Part shown: positions 25,378 to 33,454 of the stretch, piece by piece
How positions within the stretch are numbered: the first letter of the stretch is position 1
How the letters are laid out: each line of letters begins with the position of its first letter
Source: JBHHYR01 sp046757585
GTDB taxonomy: Bacteria > Desulfobacterota > Binatia > HRBIN30
NCBI GenBank assembly: GCA_046757585.1
Contig: JBHHYR010000010.1
Coordinates: 1 to 41,421 of the forward strand
Length of the DNA stretch: 41,421 nucleotides
Reading direction: 5' to 3'
Made by a program: the position numbers and the translations under genes
Notes under the pieces: generated by a model
Seen by the model: the letters and a program-made list of their open reading frames with translations, nothing else
What the model was told of the DNA's origin: nothing
The model's database searches: none

Positions 25378-26091
25378 GTGCGCGGTGCCGCGGGAGATGG
25401 CGCTCCGGCGCAGGACCGAGGGAGTGATGACACGCGCGAACGTATCATCGTGTTTGGCGCCCACCCGGACGATGGCGAGATCGGGGCCGGTGGGGCGGCT
25501 GCGGCGTACGCCCAACGCGGCCACCAGGTGACGATCGTCAACCTGCGGGTGCCGGGCGGCCGTGACGACGCGTGTGATCATGAGCGAAACCGGCGGTACG
25601 CGGAAGCCGAGCAAGCTGCCCGTGCACTCGGGGCGAAGTTGCTGAGTTTCGGATTGTCACGTGACGCGATTGAACCGAACGCCCGCCTGGTGGGTGCCCT
25701 CGATCAGTTGCTCCTCGATTCGCAGCCAACCGCCGTCTATACGCATTGGCTCGGTGACAGTCACCCCGAACATGTGGCCCTGTCGCGAGCGGTCCTGGCG
25801 GCAACCCGGCGCAATCGCTGCTCGGTGTACATGTACGAGGCGACCATCCCGGGGGGCATCACGGCGCACGGCTTCCACGCGCAGAAGTTCGTTGACATCA
25901 GCGATACCATCGACAGCAAGATGGCGAGTCTGGCGTGCTACGAAACACAGCTGGAGCGGTACGGTCCGGAGTGGCTGGAAGCCATTCGCGGCCGCGCCGC
26001 GCACCGGGGCTTTCAGATCGGCGGCCGCTATGCTGAGGCTTTCCAGGTGATCAAGGAGCTCGCCACCATTCCAGACGTCCGGCCAGCATGA
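25378..26091 (+). CDS. PIG-L / LmbE family N-deacetylase
   Basis: Predicted 237 aa from GTG 25378, the only start in this frame before the conserved core, with GGGAAGGGAAGG about 11 nt upstream. The zinc motif A-H-P-D-D-x-E is at residues about 28-34, and H-P-E-H supplies the third ligand near residue 128. Family members hydrolyse N-acetyl groups from GlcNAc-type substrates: GlcNAc-PI, GlcNAc-Ins in mycothiol and GlcNAc-malate in bacillithiol synthesis. No membrane segment. First gene of the operon and joined to the E1-alpha gene by a 4-nt overlap, so a deacetylated amine is probably linked to the acyl chemistry of the next genes. The exact substrate is unknown; no thiol-biosynthesis partners are nearby. 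Confidence 0.85.
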   Translation: MRGAAGDGAPAQDRGSDDTRERIIVFGAHPDDGEIGAGGAAAAYAQRGHQVTIVNLRVPGGRDDACDHERNRRYAEAEQAARALGAKLLSFGLSRDAIEPNARLVGALDQLLLDSQPTAVYTHWLGDSHPEHVALSRAVLAATRRNRCSVYMYEATIPGGITAHGFHAQKFVDISDTIDSKMASLACYETQLERYGPEWLEAIRGRAAHRGFQIGGRYAEAFQVIKELATIPDVRPA

Positions 26092-27098
26092 CCGCTGCCC
26101 GCACAACCGCTGTCAGTGCCGCCGAGGCGCGCCGAGTGCTCTACCTGTTGGCGCTCATCCGGGCTTTTGAGGAACGCGTGCTCAAACTGGTGGCCGACGG
26201 CAGCATCCGTGGTACGACGCACCCGTACGTCGGGCAGGAAGCGGTTGCAGTGGGCGCGTGCTGGGCGCTGCACGCGCAGGACTTGGTCGTCAGTACTCAC
26301 CGTGGCCACGGTCACTTGCTGGCAAAAGGTGGCGATCCGAACCGGCTCATGGCGGAACTCTTCGGCAAGGCCACCGGCTACGGGGGTGGCAAAGGGGGCA
26401 CGCAGCACATGGCCGATTTCGCCGTTGGCCACCTGGGATCCAACGGCATCACCGGTGGGGGAATCCCGATCGGCACCGGCGCGGCGCTGTCGGTACAGAT
26501 GCGAAGCAGCGGGCAGGTGGTAGGCATCTTCTTCGGCGACGGTGCCGCCAACCAGGGGACCTTCCACGAGTCGCTCAACCTCGCTGCCCTGTGGCGGCTG
26601 CCGGCCGTGTACGTGTGCGAGAACAATCTCTACGCGATGTCCACACCAGTGCGTGAGGCGTGCGCGGTCGAGCACATTGCCGACCGCGCCTCCGCCTACG
26701 GCATCCCTGGTGCCCAGGTGGACGGGATGGACGTTCTTGCCGTGGCGGATGCGACACACGCGGCGGTCGAGCGCGCGCGAGCCGGCCACGGGCCAACCTT
26801 GATCGAGTGCAAAACGTACCGTTTCCTCGGCCACTCGAAGAGTGATCAGCGCGTGTATCGAAGCCGTGAGGAGGAAGCGACCTGGCGTGAGCGTGATCCG
26901 ATCGCCCGCTTTCGCGCGGTGATGATCACGCGCCGGCTCGCCCACGCTGCCGAACTCGAAAAGATTACACGCCAAGCGCTCAGCGCGGTCGATGCGGCGG
27001 TGGAATTTGCCCGCTGCGGCCCGTTTCCGGAGCCGTCGGCGCTGACCGATGGCGTCTACGTAGACGCCGAATCGTCACCCGCAACCGACGATGCGTGA
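26088..27098 (+). CDS. TPP-dependent 2-oxoacid (or acetoin) dehydrogenase E1 alpha subunit
   Basis: Predicted 336 aa, ATG overlapping the deacetylase stop. Thiamine diphosphate/Mg motif G150-D-G to N179-N180, with the H-R-G-H-G-H segment near residue 65 that contacts the cofactor, and E-C-K-T-Y-R-F-L-G-H-S as in AcoA/PdhA-type subunits. E1 decarboxylates a 2-oxo acid (or cleaves acetoin) and reductively acylates the lipoyl arm of E2. Overlap of 8 nt with the E1-beta gene. The closest type cannot be fixed between pyruvate, branched-chain and acetoin enzymes from sequence alone. The usual dihydrolipoamide dehydrogenase gene is missing in this window. Confidence 0.92.
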   Translation: MTAARTTAVSAAEARRVLYLLALIRAFEERVLKLVADGSIRGTTHPYVGQEAVAVGACWALHAQDLVVSTHRGHGHLLAKGGDPNRLMAELFGKATGYGGGKGGTQHMADFAVGHLGSNGITGGGIPIGTGAALSVQMRSSGQVVGIFFGDGAANQGTFHESLNLAALWRLPAVYVCENNLYAMSTPVREACAVEHIADRASAYGIPGAQVDGMDVLAVADATHAAVERARAGHGPTLIECKTYRFLGHSKSDQRVYRSREEEATWRERDPIARFRAVMITRRLAHAAELEKITRQALSAVDAAVEFARCGPFPEPSALTDGVYVDAESSPATDDA

Positions 27099-28083
27099 GC
27101 TACCGTACTGGCAGGCACTGCAGGAGGCGCTGCGCGAGGAGATGACGCGCGACCCGCTCGTCTTTCTCATGGGCGAGGATATCGGCGCCTACGGCGGGGC
27201 GTTTGGAGTGACGCGCGGCTTGTTGGCGGAGTTCGGCCCGGTACGGGTCCGGTGCACGCCGATTTCGGAAGCGACCATCGTCGGCACCGCCACCGGCGCG
27301 GCGCTCACCGGACTGCGGCCGGTGGTGGAAATCATGTTCATGGATTTTGTAACCTTGGCGATGGACCAACTCGCCAACCACGCGGCTAAGTTCCGCTACA
27401 TGTACGGACCACAAGCGCGGGTGCCACTGGTGGTGCGCACACCTGCCGGCGGCGGCCGCTGCTACGGGGCGACACACTCCCAGAGCCTTGAGGCGTGGTT
27501 CCTGCACGTACCCGGCCTCAAGGTGATCGCCCCGGCCACTCCCGCCGATGCCAAAGGCCTGCTGCGGGCAGCCATCGAGGACGACAACCCCGTCTTATGC
27601 GTCGAGCATAAGCTCCTCTACGCTACGACCGGTCCCGTGCCAGACGGGGAGGAAACGATCCCGATCGGCCGAGCAGCGATACGCCGCGAGGGCACGGACG
27701 TCACCGTGGTCACGTACTCGTACTATGTCGGCGTGGCGCTGCAGGCGGCGGCGGAACTCGCCGGTATGGGGATCGAGGCCGAGGTGCTCGACTTACGCAC
27801 CCTTGTGCCGATGGATACGAATGCCATCGTGGCTTCGGTCAGTAAGACGGGGCGTCTCGTCTGCGTCGAGGAAGGAACACGGACTGGGGGCATCGGTGCG
27901 GAAATCGCCGCGCGGGTTGCCGAGCGCGCCTATGAGTATCTGGATGCGCCCATTCGCCGTATCGCTGCGGCCGACACGCCGATCCCCTTCAGCCAGCCTC
28001 TGGAGCAGGCCGCGCTGCCTCAACTGGACGACATCGTTGGCACTGTGTGCGAGCTGTTGCACGCTGGGCATTCCGGATCGTGA
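27091..28083 (+). CDS. TPP-dependent 2-oxoacid (or acetoin) dehydrogenase E1 beta subunit
   Basis: Predicted 330 aa, the usual size. The N-terminal pyrimidine-binding domain shows G-E-D-I-G-A-Y-G-G-A-F and P-I-S-E-A, where the Glu activates thiamine; the region F-M-D-F-x-x-L-A-M-D-Q-L-x-N-x-A-A-K is diagnostic for E1 beta. The C-terminal transketolase-type domain starts near residue 200 with D-V-T-V-V-T-Y and contains D-L-R-T-L-V-P-M-D and E-E-G-T-R-T-G-G-I-G. It forms the alpha2beta2 E1 with the preceding product. Spacing of 13 nt to the lipoyl-bearing protein shows that the three are made together. Confidence 0.94.
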   Translation: MRELPYWQALQEALREEMTRDPLVFLMGEDIGAYGGAFGVTRGLLAEFGPVRVRCTPISEATIVGTATGAALTGLRPVVEIMFMDFVTLAMDQLANHAAKFRYMYGPQARVPLVVRTPAGGGRCYGATHSQSLEAWFLHVPGLKVIAPATPADAKGLLRAAIEDDNPVLCVEHKLLYATTGPVPDGEETIPIGRAAIRREGTDVTVVTYSYYVGVALQAAAELAGMGIEAEVLDLRTLVPMDTNAIVASVSKTGRLVCVEEGTRTGGIGAEIAARVAERAYEYLDAPIRRIAAADTPIPFSQPLEQAALPQLDDIVGTVCELLHAGHSGS

Positions 28084-28096
28084 GGGAGGGCGGCTG

Positions 28097-29725
28097 ATGC
28101 AGGCTGTCGTTCTGCCGATCCTGGAGGCCAACATGACGCATGGGGTCGTGCGCGCCTGGCTAAAACGGGAAGGCGACCGGGTGCAGGCGGGCGAGGCGCT
28201 CTTTGAGGTGGAAACGGACAAGGTGAACGCCGAGGTGGAGGCCGAGACGACCGGCGTCTTACGTCACATTGTGGCCCCGGTGGGAACGCGGGTGCCGGTT
28301 CTCGGCATCCTGGCGTTCATCGGCGCGGCTGATGAAGCCGTGCCGGAGCCCGAAACGTGGAAAGCGCTCGTACCCCCCACAGCGCGGGCCGGACAAGCTG
28401 CCCGGCCCCCCGTTTCGGGGCAGCCGATGACGCCCCCCACACAGGCGCGTCCGGGCACGCGCACCGCTGCGACGCGTGTGCCCGCAAGCCCAGCCGCCCG
28501 CCGCCTGGCGCGAGAGCGCGGCGTGCCGCTCGATCGGATCCAAGGCACCGGCCCGCACGGCGAAATCACCCGCGCCGACGTCGAAGCGCAGGCTGGCTGC
28601 CCGCCGGCAACGAGCGGCAGCGGGCACGTCGACGCGTCCTTTGTCGATCTGCTCCGCCGTGACGCCGCGGCGTTCCGGCACCTCTCCTCCGAGGCGAAGG
28701 TGCAGCTGTATCGCCAGCATGGCGCGCGGATCGGCGAGCAGGTACGCATTGAACGTGGCGCGATCATTGTGGCACGGGAAATCCACATCGGGGCGGCATC
28801 CCGAATCGGTGCGGAGTCGACCATTGAATGCGACCAGCTGCAGTTGGGACGGTTGGTAGCGTTCGGCGAACGAACCCGCGTGCGCTGTCGCTCGCTCGAC
28901 GTCGGTGACGCACTGTGGTCGAAGGACGACGTGGTCATCGGCGGCGGAGGCAGCGACGCCCCTGGTGCGCGACTACGTGCCGGTGCCGCCTGTTTCTTCG
29001 GCGAGGGTGCGTACCTGAACACCTGCCACCCCCTTACCCTGGGAGACGAGGTGTGTGTCGGATCGCGGGCCATGTTGTTCACCCACAGCCACTGGCAGTC
29101 GGTGCTGCGCGGCTATCCGTCGCTGTTCGGGCCCGTCGAAGCAGGCGACCATGTCTTCATCGGCAACAACGCCTTCGTGTTCCCCGGGGTCAGCATCGGG
29201 AGCGGTGCCACGGTGATGGTGAACTCGTTTGTTGCCGTCAACGTGCCCCCTCGTACCCTGGTCGGTGGTGTTCCCGCGCAAGTGCTCCGTCACATCGTGC
29301 AACCCACGCGCGTCGAACAACTCACCATGTTGCGCGAGCACTTCATGCCTGCGCTCACTGCAGCGCTGCGCGGGCGCGGCTATTCGGTCGTACAGCGGGC
29401 TGACGGCGAGACGACGACCCTTGCCATTGATGATGCTGCCGAGGTGCAGCTGAGGGCATCGTGGGAACCCACCGCTGCGGGCCCGCATGTCGAACGCATG
29501 ATTGTGCTAGCCTTTGCCGGCACGGCCGCGCGCCCCCTTGCACCTGGCGTCACACTGTTCGACCTCCTTGACGGGCGCGTGCTTGGCGTGCAGGATGCGT
29601 TATCGGACGAGGTGCGCGAGTTCTGTCGCCGACGCGGTATCCGTTTTCGTCCCTTCGCGTGGCGTTACGGCGTGGGACATTTCGAGGGCGACCGCTTCTA
29701 TCCACGTGCAGGACGCCCAGGGTGA
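28097..29725 (+). CDS. Lipoyl domain + E3-binding domain + left-handed beta-helix acyltransferase fusion (E2-like)
   Basis: Predicted 542 aa from ATG 28097, preceded by GAGGGAGGG. Residues 1-77: biotinyl/lipoyl domain with the lipoylated lysine K42 in E-T-D-K-V-N-A-E. A Pro/Ala/Thr-rich swinging linker follows. Residues about 128-165: peripheral subunit-binding domain (S-P-A-A-R-R-L-A, then G-T-G-P-H-G-E-I-T-R-A-D-V). The normal 2-oxoacid dehydrogenase acyltransferase domain, about 230 residues with H-x-x-x-D-G, is absent. In its place residues about 209-399 are hexapeptide repeats (I-G-x-x-x-x-I) with T329-H-S-H332, the catalytic His pair of maltose/galactoside-type O-acetyltransferases, ending in G-V-P-A-Q-V-L-R. 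Residues 400-542 are an unrecognised C-terminal domain. Lipoamide-bound acyl groups from E1 are probably passed to an amine or hydroxyl acceptor instead of CoA. The single continuous frame rules out a frameshift artefact. Confidence 0.85.
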   Translation: MQAVVLPILEANMTHGVVRAWLKREGDRVQAGEALFEVETDKVNAEVEAETTGVLRHIVAPVGTRVPVLGILAFIGAADEAVPEPETWKALVPPTARAGQAARPPVSGQPMTPPTQARPGTRTAATRVPASPAARRLARERGVPLDRIQGTGPHGEITRADVEAQAGCPPATSGSGHVDASFVDLLRRDAAAFRHLSSEAKVQLYRQHGARIGEQVRIERGAIIVAREIHIGAASRIGAESTIECDQLQLGRLVAFGERTRVRCRSLDVGDALWSKDDVVIGGGGSDAPGARLRAGAACFFGEGAYLNTCHPLTLGDEVCVGSRAMLFTHSHWQSVLRGYPSLFGPVEAGDHVFIGNNAFVFPGVSIGSGATVMVNSFVAVNVPPRTLVGGVPAQVLRHIVQPTRVEQLTMLREHFMPALTAALRGRGYSVVQRADGETTTLAIDDAAEVQLRASWEPTAAGPHVERMIVLAFAGTAARPLAPGVTLFDLLDGRVLGVQDALSDEVREFCRRRGIRFRPFAWRYGVGHFEGDRFYPRAGRPG

Positions 29726-29729
29726 CGCG

Positions 29730-30575
29730 ATGAAGGCCGACCGCTCCTTTGGCTTCGATCCAGCCACGGCAGAGCGGTGGTTAGGGCTCGTCCGGGCGAC
29801 CATATGGCGCTACTTCCACCCGCAGGTGATCGGTACGGAACATCTGCCGGAGGGTCGCGGACTCATCATCGGCTGTCATTCTGGTGTCTTGCCCTACGAC
29901 GCCGCTTGCACGCTGGTGGCCATCCACGAAGCGACGGGACGCTTCTCGCGGTCCATCGGTGACCATTTGTTTGGCCGCGTAAGTGCGGTGCAGGACTTCC
30001 TGCGGCGGCAGGGCGCAGTGGTGGGCCGGCCCGACGTCGTCGAGACGCTGCTGCGAGCGGGGCACCTCGTGCTTGTCTTCCCCGGTGGCGCTCGGGACAT
30101 GGAACGCCCCTACCTGACGCAGCGCTACCGCGTGCTGCCGCATCGTGGATTCGCGGCTGGAAACGGAGGCTATGTAAAAGTAGCGTTGCGGACCCGTTCA
30201 CCGATCGTTCCGTTGGCCGTCGTTGGCGCTGAAGAGGCGCACGTGATGCTGGCGAACATTCCGCCCCTGGCGCGCCTCGTCCGTTTCCCTTATTTCCCGG
30301 TGATGCTGTTCCCCTTTCCGCTGCCCACGAAACTCTACATCCGTTTCGGGGAACCGATTGTTCTGCCTGGTACGCCAGCGGATACGCGCAACCAGCAGCG
30401 GGTGGATCAGCTCAACAGGATGGTGCGGCGGCGTGTGCAGCAGCTGATCGACGACACCGTGCGCCGCCGTCTGGGTATCATCTTCAGCACGTACCGGCTT
30501 GGTTCCAGCGGCCGAAAGCAGCCCGGGCAGGGTTCGTCCTCTTCCCGGCGCCGCCGGCGGCAGAGCCCGAAATGA
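29730..30575 (+). CDS. PlsC-type acyltransferase (TMEM68/DGAT-like motifs)
   Basis: Predicted 281 aa from ATG 29730, 4 nt after the E2-like stop; the frame is open to 29514 but that part overlaps the E2-like gene. The catalytic motif is H50-S-G-V-L-P-Y-D57, with two extra residues compared with classical H-x4-D, and the acceptor motif P118-G-G-A-R. This H-S-G-x-x-P-x-D plus P-G-G-x-R combination is typical of the TMEM68/diacylglycerol-acyltransferase-like branch of glycerolipid acyltransferases. Hydrophobic patches suggest membrane association. The C-terminus is a basic, Ser/Arg-rich tail. It may add a fatty acyl chain to the product of the operon. Overlaps the next gene by 4 nt. Confidence 0.85.
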   Translation: MKADRSFGFDPATAERWLGLVRATIWRYFHPQVIGTEHLPEGRGLIIGCHSGVLPYDAACTLVAIHEATGRFSRSIGDHLFGRVSAVQDFLRRQGAVVGRPDVVETLLRAGHLVLVFPGGARDMERPYLTQRYRVLPHRGFAAGNGGYVKVALRTRSPIVPLAVVGAEEAHVMLANIPPLARLVRFPYFPVMLFPFPLPTKLYIRFGEPIVLPGTPADTRNQQRVDQLNRMVRRRVQQLIDDTVRRRLGIIFSTYRLGSSGRKQPGQGSSSSRRRRRQSPK

Positions 30576-31648
30576 CTGTTCCAGCGCTGGGGCTCGGTTC
30601 CGAAGCGCCGGTCAGCCGACGTGCCAGTATCGAGTTTGCGCGTACCTCCGACGGCTGGGATCTGGCGTTGCATCGGTATGCGGGGGCGCCGTCGCAGTTG
30701 GCGCGCGACCGCCCCCCGGTAGTCTTGTGTCCGGGATACGCCTGTAATCGGCACTTCATGGATTTCGATGACCGCTACTCGCTGGCACGTTTCCTTGCGG
30801 GGCACGGCTTCGATGCGTGGGTGTTGGAACTGCGGGGTCATGGGTACAGCGAGCAGACGGGGGTACACCGCAGCAAGGGATGGACGTTTGACGACCTGGT
30901 GCAGTACGACGTGCCCGCGGCTGTCAGCTATGTGCGCCAGCGGTGCGCTGGCCGCCAGCTGGTGTGGGTCGGTCATAGCATGGGTGGCATGGTCATGTAC
31001 GCCACCTTGGGACAGGACCGCGAGGTCCAGCAATCAATAGCGGGCCTGGTCACCATGGCGTCGCCGGTGGCGTTTCCTGCCCTGGCGTCGCGGATGATGC
31101 GTCGACTTGGGGGGTTGTTTTTACTGCTGCCATTCCCGCAGCACCTGCCGCAGCACAACGTGCTGGTGGCCCTCTGGTCACTGATCAGTTGGTCGCCCGG
31201 TGCGACGCAGGTAGGCATGAACCCGACCAACGTCGACCCCCGCGCCTTTGGTCAGGCGCTGCGCCGCTGCATCTGCAACGTGCCGCGCAGCATGCTGCGG
31301 CAACTGGCCCAGTGGTCGCTCACTGGAGAGTTCCGATCGGGTGACGGGAGGATCGACTATCGGGCCAACCTGGCCGGCATCACGACCCCCGTCTTCACGA
31401 TTGCCGGCGCGGCCGACCGGCTTGCCGCGCCGGAAATGGTGCGGTTTGCGTACGACCACGTCCGTTCGGCGCGCAAGCGCTACCGGGAGTTTGCTGCCCG
31501 GTTGGGAGACAGCGCCGATTACGGCCACGTCGACTTGATCTTCGGCCGGCGGGCTCCGGAAGAAGTCTTCCCGGCCATCAGTGCGTGGATTGAAGAGGAA
31601 GTGCTCGGGTCGGGGCACGACGCTGTGCCCGTACCCGACAGGAGTTAG
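30572..31648 (+). CDS. Alpha/beta-fold hydrolase
   Basis: Predicted 358 aa, ATGA overlap with the acyltransferase. The catalytic triad can be read as S136 in G-H-S-M-G-G, D282 in A-G-A-A-D-R, and H319 in Y-G-H-V-D-L. The oxyanion region V-L-C-P-G-Y near residue 52 precedes the first helix, and a cap insertion lies between the Ser and Asp (residues about 165-260, with a hydrophobic stretch). The layout resembles lipase/PHA-depolymerase-like esterases. In the operon it may release or edit an acyl product. No signal peptide is seen, so a cytoplasmic or membrane-peripheral location is expected. Confidence 0.85.
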   Translation: MTVPALGLGSEAPVSRRASIEFARTSDGWDLALHRYAGAPSQLARDRPPVVLCPGYACNRHFMDFDDRYSLARFLAGHGFDAWVLELRGHGYSEQTGVHRSKGWTFDDLVQYDVPAAVSYVRQRCAGRQLVWVGHSMGGMVMYATLGQDREVQQSIAGLVTMASPVAFPALASRMMRRLGGLFLLLPFPQHLPQHNVLVALWSLISWSPGATQVGMNPTNVDPRAFGQALRRCICNVPRSMLRQLAQWSLTGEFRSGDGRIDYRANLAGITTPVFTIAGAADRLAAPEMVRFAYDHVRSARKRYREFAARLGDSADYGHVDLIFGRRAPEEVFPAISAWIEEEVLGSGHDAVPVPDRS

Positions 31649-31653
31649 AGACG

Positions 31654-32592
31654 ATGGATGTGACCCGCATTCGGTTCGGTATCCAGACCGGCCAGCAGTT
31701 CGCCTCGTGGGACGAGATCGTGCGCATCTGGCAGCGCGCCGAAGAGCTCGGTTACGACACGGCGTGGACCTACGACCATTTTGTGGCGGTGATGATGGAT
31801 CCGTTCGATCCGTGCCTGGAATCCTGGAGCTGCCTGGCGGCGCTGGCCGTCCACACCCGGCGGATTCGCATCGGTGCACTGGTGACAGGCAACACGTACC
31901 GGCACCCCGCGATCCTGGCCAAGATCGCCACGACCGTAGATGTCATCAGCCAAGGGCGCCTGGAATTTGGTATCGGGGCCGGCTGGTACGAGCCGGAGCA
32001 CAACATGTTCGGCTTGCCTTTTGGGTCGGCACGCGCGCGCTGCGAGCGTTTGGACGAGGCGCTGACGGTGATTCGCAAATTGTGGCAAGACGGACAGACC
32101 AGCTTTGCCGGCGCCCATTACCAGCTCAATGCTGCAATCGCCGAGCCGAAGCCGATGCAGCGACCACACCCGCCAGTCACGATCGCTGGCGCCGGCGAGA
32201 AACGGCTGCTGCCCATTGTGGCGCGCCACGCGGATGCGTGGAGCTCATTCGGCTCCCCGGACGTCTACCGGCGCAAGATCGAGATTCTGCGACGTTACTG
32301 CGATGCGGAGCAGCGCGACTGCGACGCCATCGAGAAGCAGGTCCTGGTGCCCGCTACACTCGGCGATGACTTGTCGGCCGCCGCGCCCCTCATTCAAGGG
32401 TACGCCCTGTACCAGGGTATCAGTGAAGAGGAAGCGCGGCGCTGGATGCTGCTCGGCAACGCCGACGACGTCCGCCGGCAGATCGACGCCTTCGTTGCGG
32501 CCGGCGTGAGCCATTTCGTGCTGACGCTGTCTCCCTACAACTTCGATGTCTTCGAACGCTTCGCCAGCGAGGTGATGCCGCACTACCGGTAA
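31654..32592 (+). CDS. LLM-class (F420- or FMN-dependent) oxidoreductase
   Basis: Predicted 312 aa, start ATG 5 nt after the hydrolase. Luciferase-like TIM barrel: F-G-I-Q-T-G near the N-terminus, A-E-E-L-G-Y-D-T-A-W-T-Y-D-H around residues 30-43, and R-L-E-F-G-I-G-A-G-W-Y-E near 105-116, the signature of the F420-type subgroup. Substrate unknown. It ends the operon; the next gene is convergent and only 22 nt away. Whether the cofactor is F420 depends on the host, since no F420 genes occur in the window. Confidence 0.85.
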   Translation: MDVTRIRFGIQTGQQFASWDEIVRIWQRAEELGYDTAWTYDHFVAVMMDPFDPCLESWSCLAALAVHTRRIRIGALVTGNTYRHPAILAKIATTVDVISQGRLEFGIGAGWYEPEHNMFGLPFGSARARCERLDEALTVIRKLWQDGQTSFAGAHYQLNAAIAEPKPMQRPHPPVTIAGAGEKRLLPIVARHADAWSSFGSPDVYRRKIEILRRYCDAEQRDCDAIEKQVLVPATLGDDLSAAAPLIQGYALYQGISEEEARRWMLLGNADDVRRQIDAFVAAGVSHFVLTLSPYNFDVFERFASEVMPHYR

Positions 32593-32614
32593 ACGGACAG
32601 CCGTGGTGTGACCG

Positions 32615-33316
32615 TCAGGACTCTCCCGGACCTCTGCTGCCAGGACCGCCGCCCCCCGCGATGGCGCGAAGCGCGGTCGGATCGGTCAGACCGATCTTGT
32701 GACGTGCTGACTGGACGATACCCGCCTGCTGCCACTTGCTGGTGATCCGGATGGTCGTTTCCACTGTCGTGCCGATCATATCGGCCAGTTCCTGGCGCGT
32801 GACGTTCACCACCGTCGTTCCGGCTTCTTGCTGCCCGATCTTGTGTACAAGTGCGAGCAGCATCCGCGCTAACCGTTGCTCGACACGCTCGAGGGCAACA
32901 GAGCGGAGACGTTCGTGAGCGTCGCGCAGGCGGCTCGTGACCTGTTCCAGGATCGCTGAGCGCAAGGTGGGATGTTTTTGGCACAAGTCGCGCGCCAGGG
33001 ACGCCGGCATGCGCCAGACAACGCTGTCGTCGGCCGCCACCGCTGACGCCGGATACGGGCGGTCCTGAAGCGCGACGACCGCCCCGAACAATTCCCCGGG
33101 TGGAATGACCTCAAGCACGATCTCACGTCCGTCGGGACCGAACTTCACGATGTGAACATGTCCCTGCTTGACAGCCCACAGACTGTCGGCCGGTTGCCCT
33201 TCCCTGAAGAGGGTCTTGCCGGGGCCCGCGTGTTGCTCGCGGGTGGCACGCGCAATCCGCTCCCGATCCGCCGCGCTGAGGGTGCGGAATCCTCTGAGTC
33301 CGTCGATGCCCGCCAT
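32615..33316 (-). CDS. Crp/Fnr-family transcription regulator (no N-terminal Cys cluster)
   Basis: Predicted 233 aa, ATG at 33316. Effector barrel at residues about 10-125 (G-K-T-L-F-R-E-G-Q-P-A-D-S, P-P-G-E-L-F-G), long dimer helix, then winged helix V-T-R-Q-E-L-A-D-M-I-G with recognition helix T-T-V-E-T-T-I-R. Only one Cys is present, so an FNR-type cluster is unlikely; the ligand is unknown, with cyclic nucleotide, heme or another small molecule possible. A palindrome lies 4 nt upstream of the start codon, on top of the ribosome-binding region, which suits negative autoregulation. Divergent from the hemerythrin gene. The C-terminus ends in a Gly/Pro-rich tail. Confidence 0.88.
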   Translation of the reverse strand: MAGIDGLRGFRTLSAADRERIARATREQHAGPGKTLFREGQPADSLWAVKQGHVHIVKFGPDGREIVLEVIPPGELFGAVVALQDRPYPASAVAADDSVVWRMPASLARDLCQKHPTLRSAILEQVTSRLRDAHERLRSVALERVEQRLARMLLALVHKIGQQEAGTTVVNVTRQELADMIGTTVETTIRITSKWQQAGIVQSARHKIGLTDPTALRAIAGGGGPGSRGPGES

Positions 33317-33320
33317 GCCG

Positions 33321-33363
33321 TATGACCGAAATCATACACCATCGTGGCGCGACGCCCTACCCT
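33321..33363 (+). promoter_or_regulatory. Crp/Fnr-type palindrome with -10-like element (hemerythrin promoter)
   Basis: TATGACCGAAATCATA (33321-33336) is a near-copy of the palindrome at 25268: the same outer arms TATGA/TCATA. TACCCT (33358-33363) is a weak -10 match placed 21 nt downstream, so that a start near 33370 would put the palindrome centre at -41.5. The site sits in the divergent region and is also next to the start codon of the regulator on the other strand. Activation of the + strand gene and repression of the - strand gene by one protein is the simplest reading. Confidence 0.55.
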
Positions 33364-33454
33364 TGCGTTTGAGAGGATACGGCACCGGGAAAGCGGCCCC
33401 CAAAGCGCGGGCGACAGCGCCCAAGCACCTCGTCGGCAACAAAGGAGGTAGCAG

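Noticed and set aside
25378..26091. Bacillithiol or mycothiol deacetylase (BshB/MshB) as a specific call
   Set aside because: The zinc motifs fit the family, but there is no glycosyltransferase or cysteine ligase of those pathways nearby, so only the family name is given.
26088..28083. Naming the E1 pair acoA/acoB (acetoin) or pdhA/pdhB (pyruvate)
   Set aside because: Motifs do not separate the substrate classes, and the E2-like partner is atypical, so a symbol would mislead.
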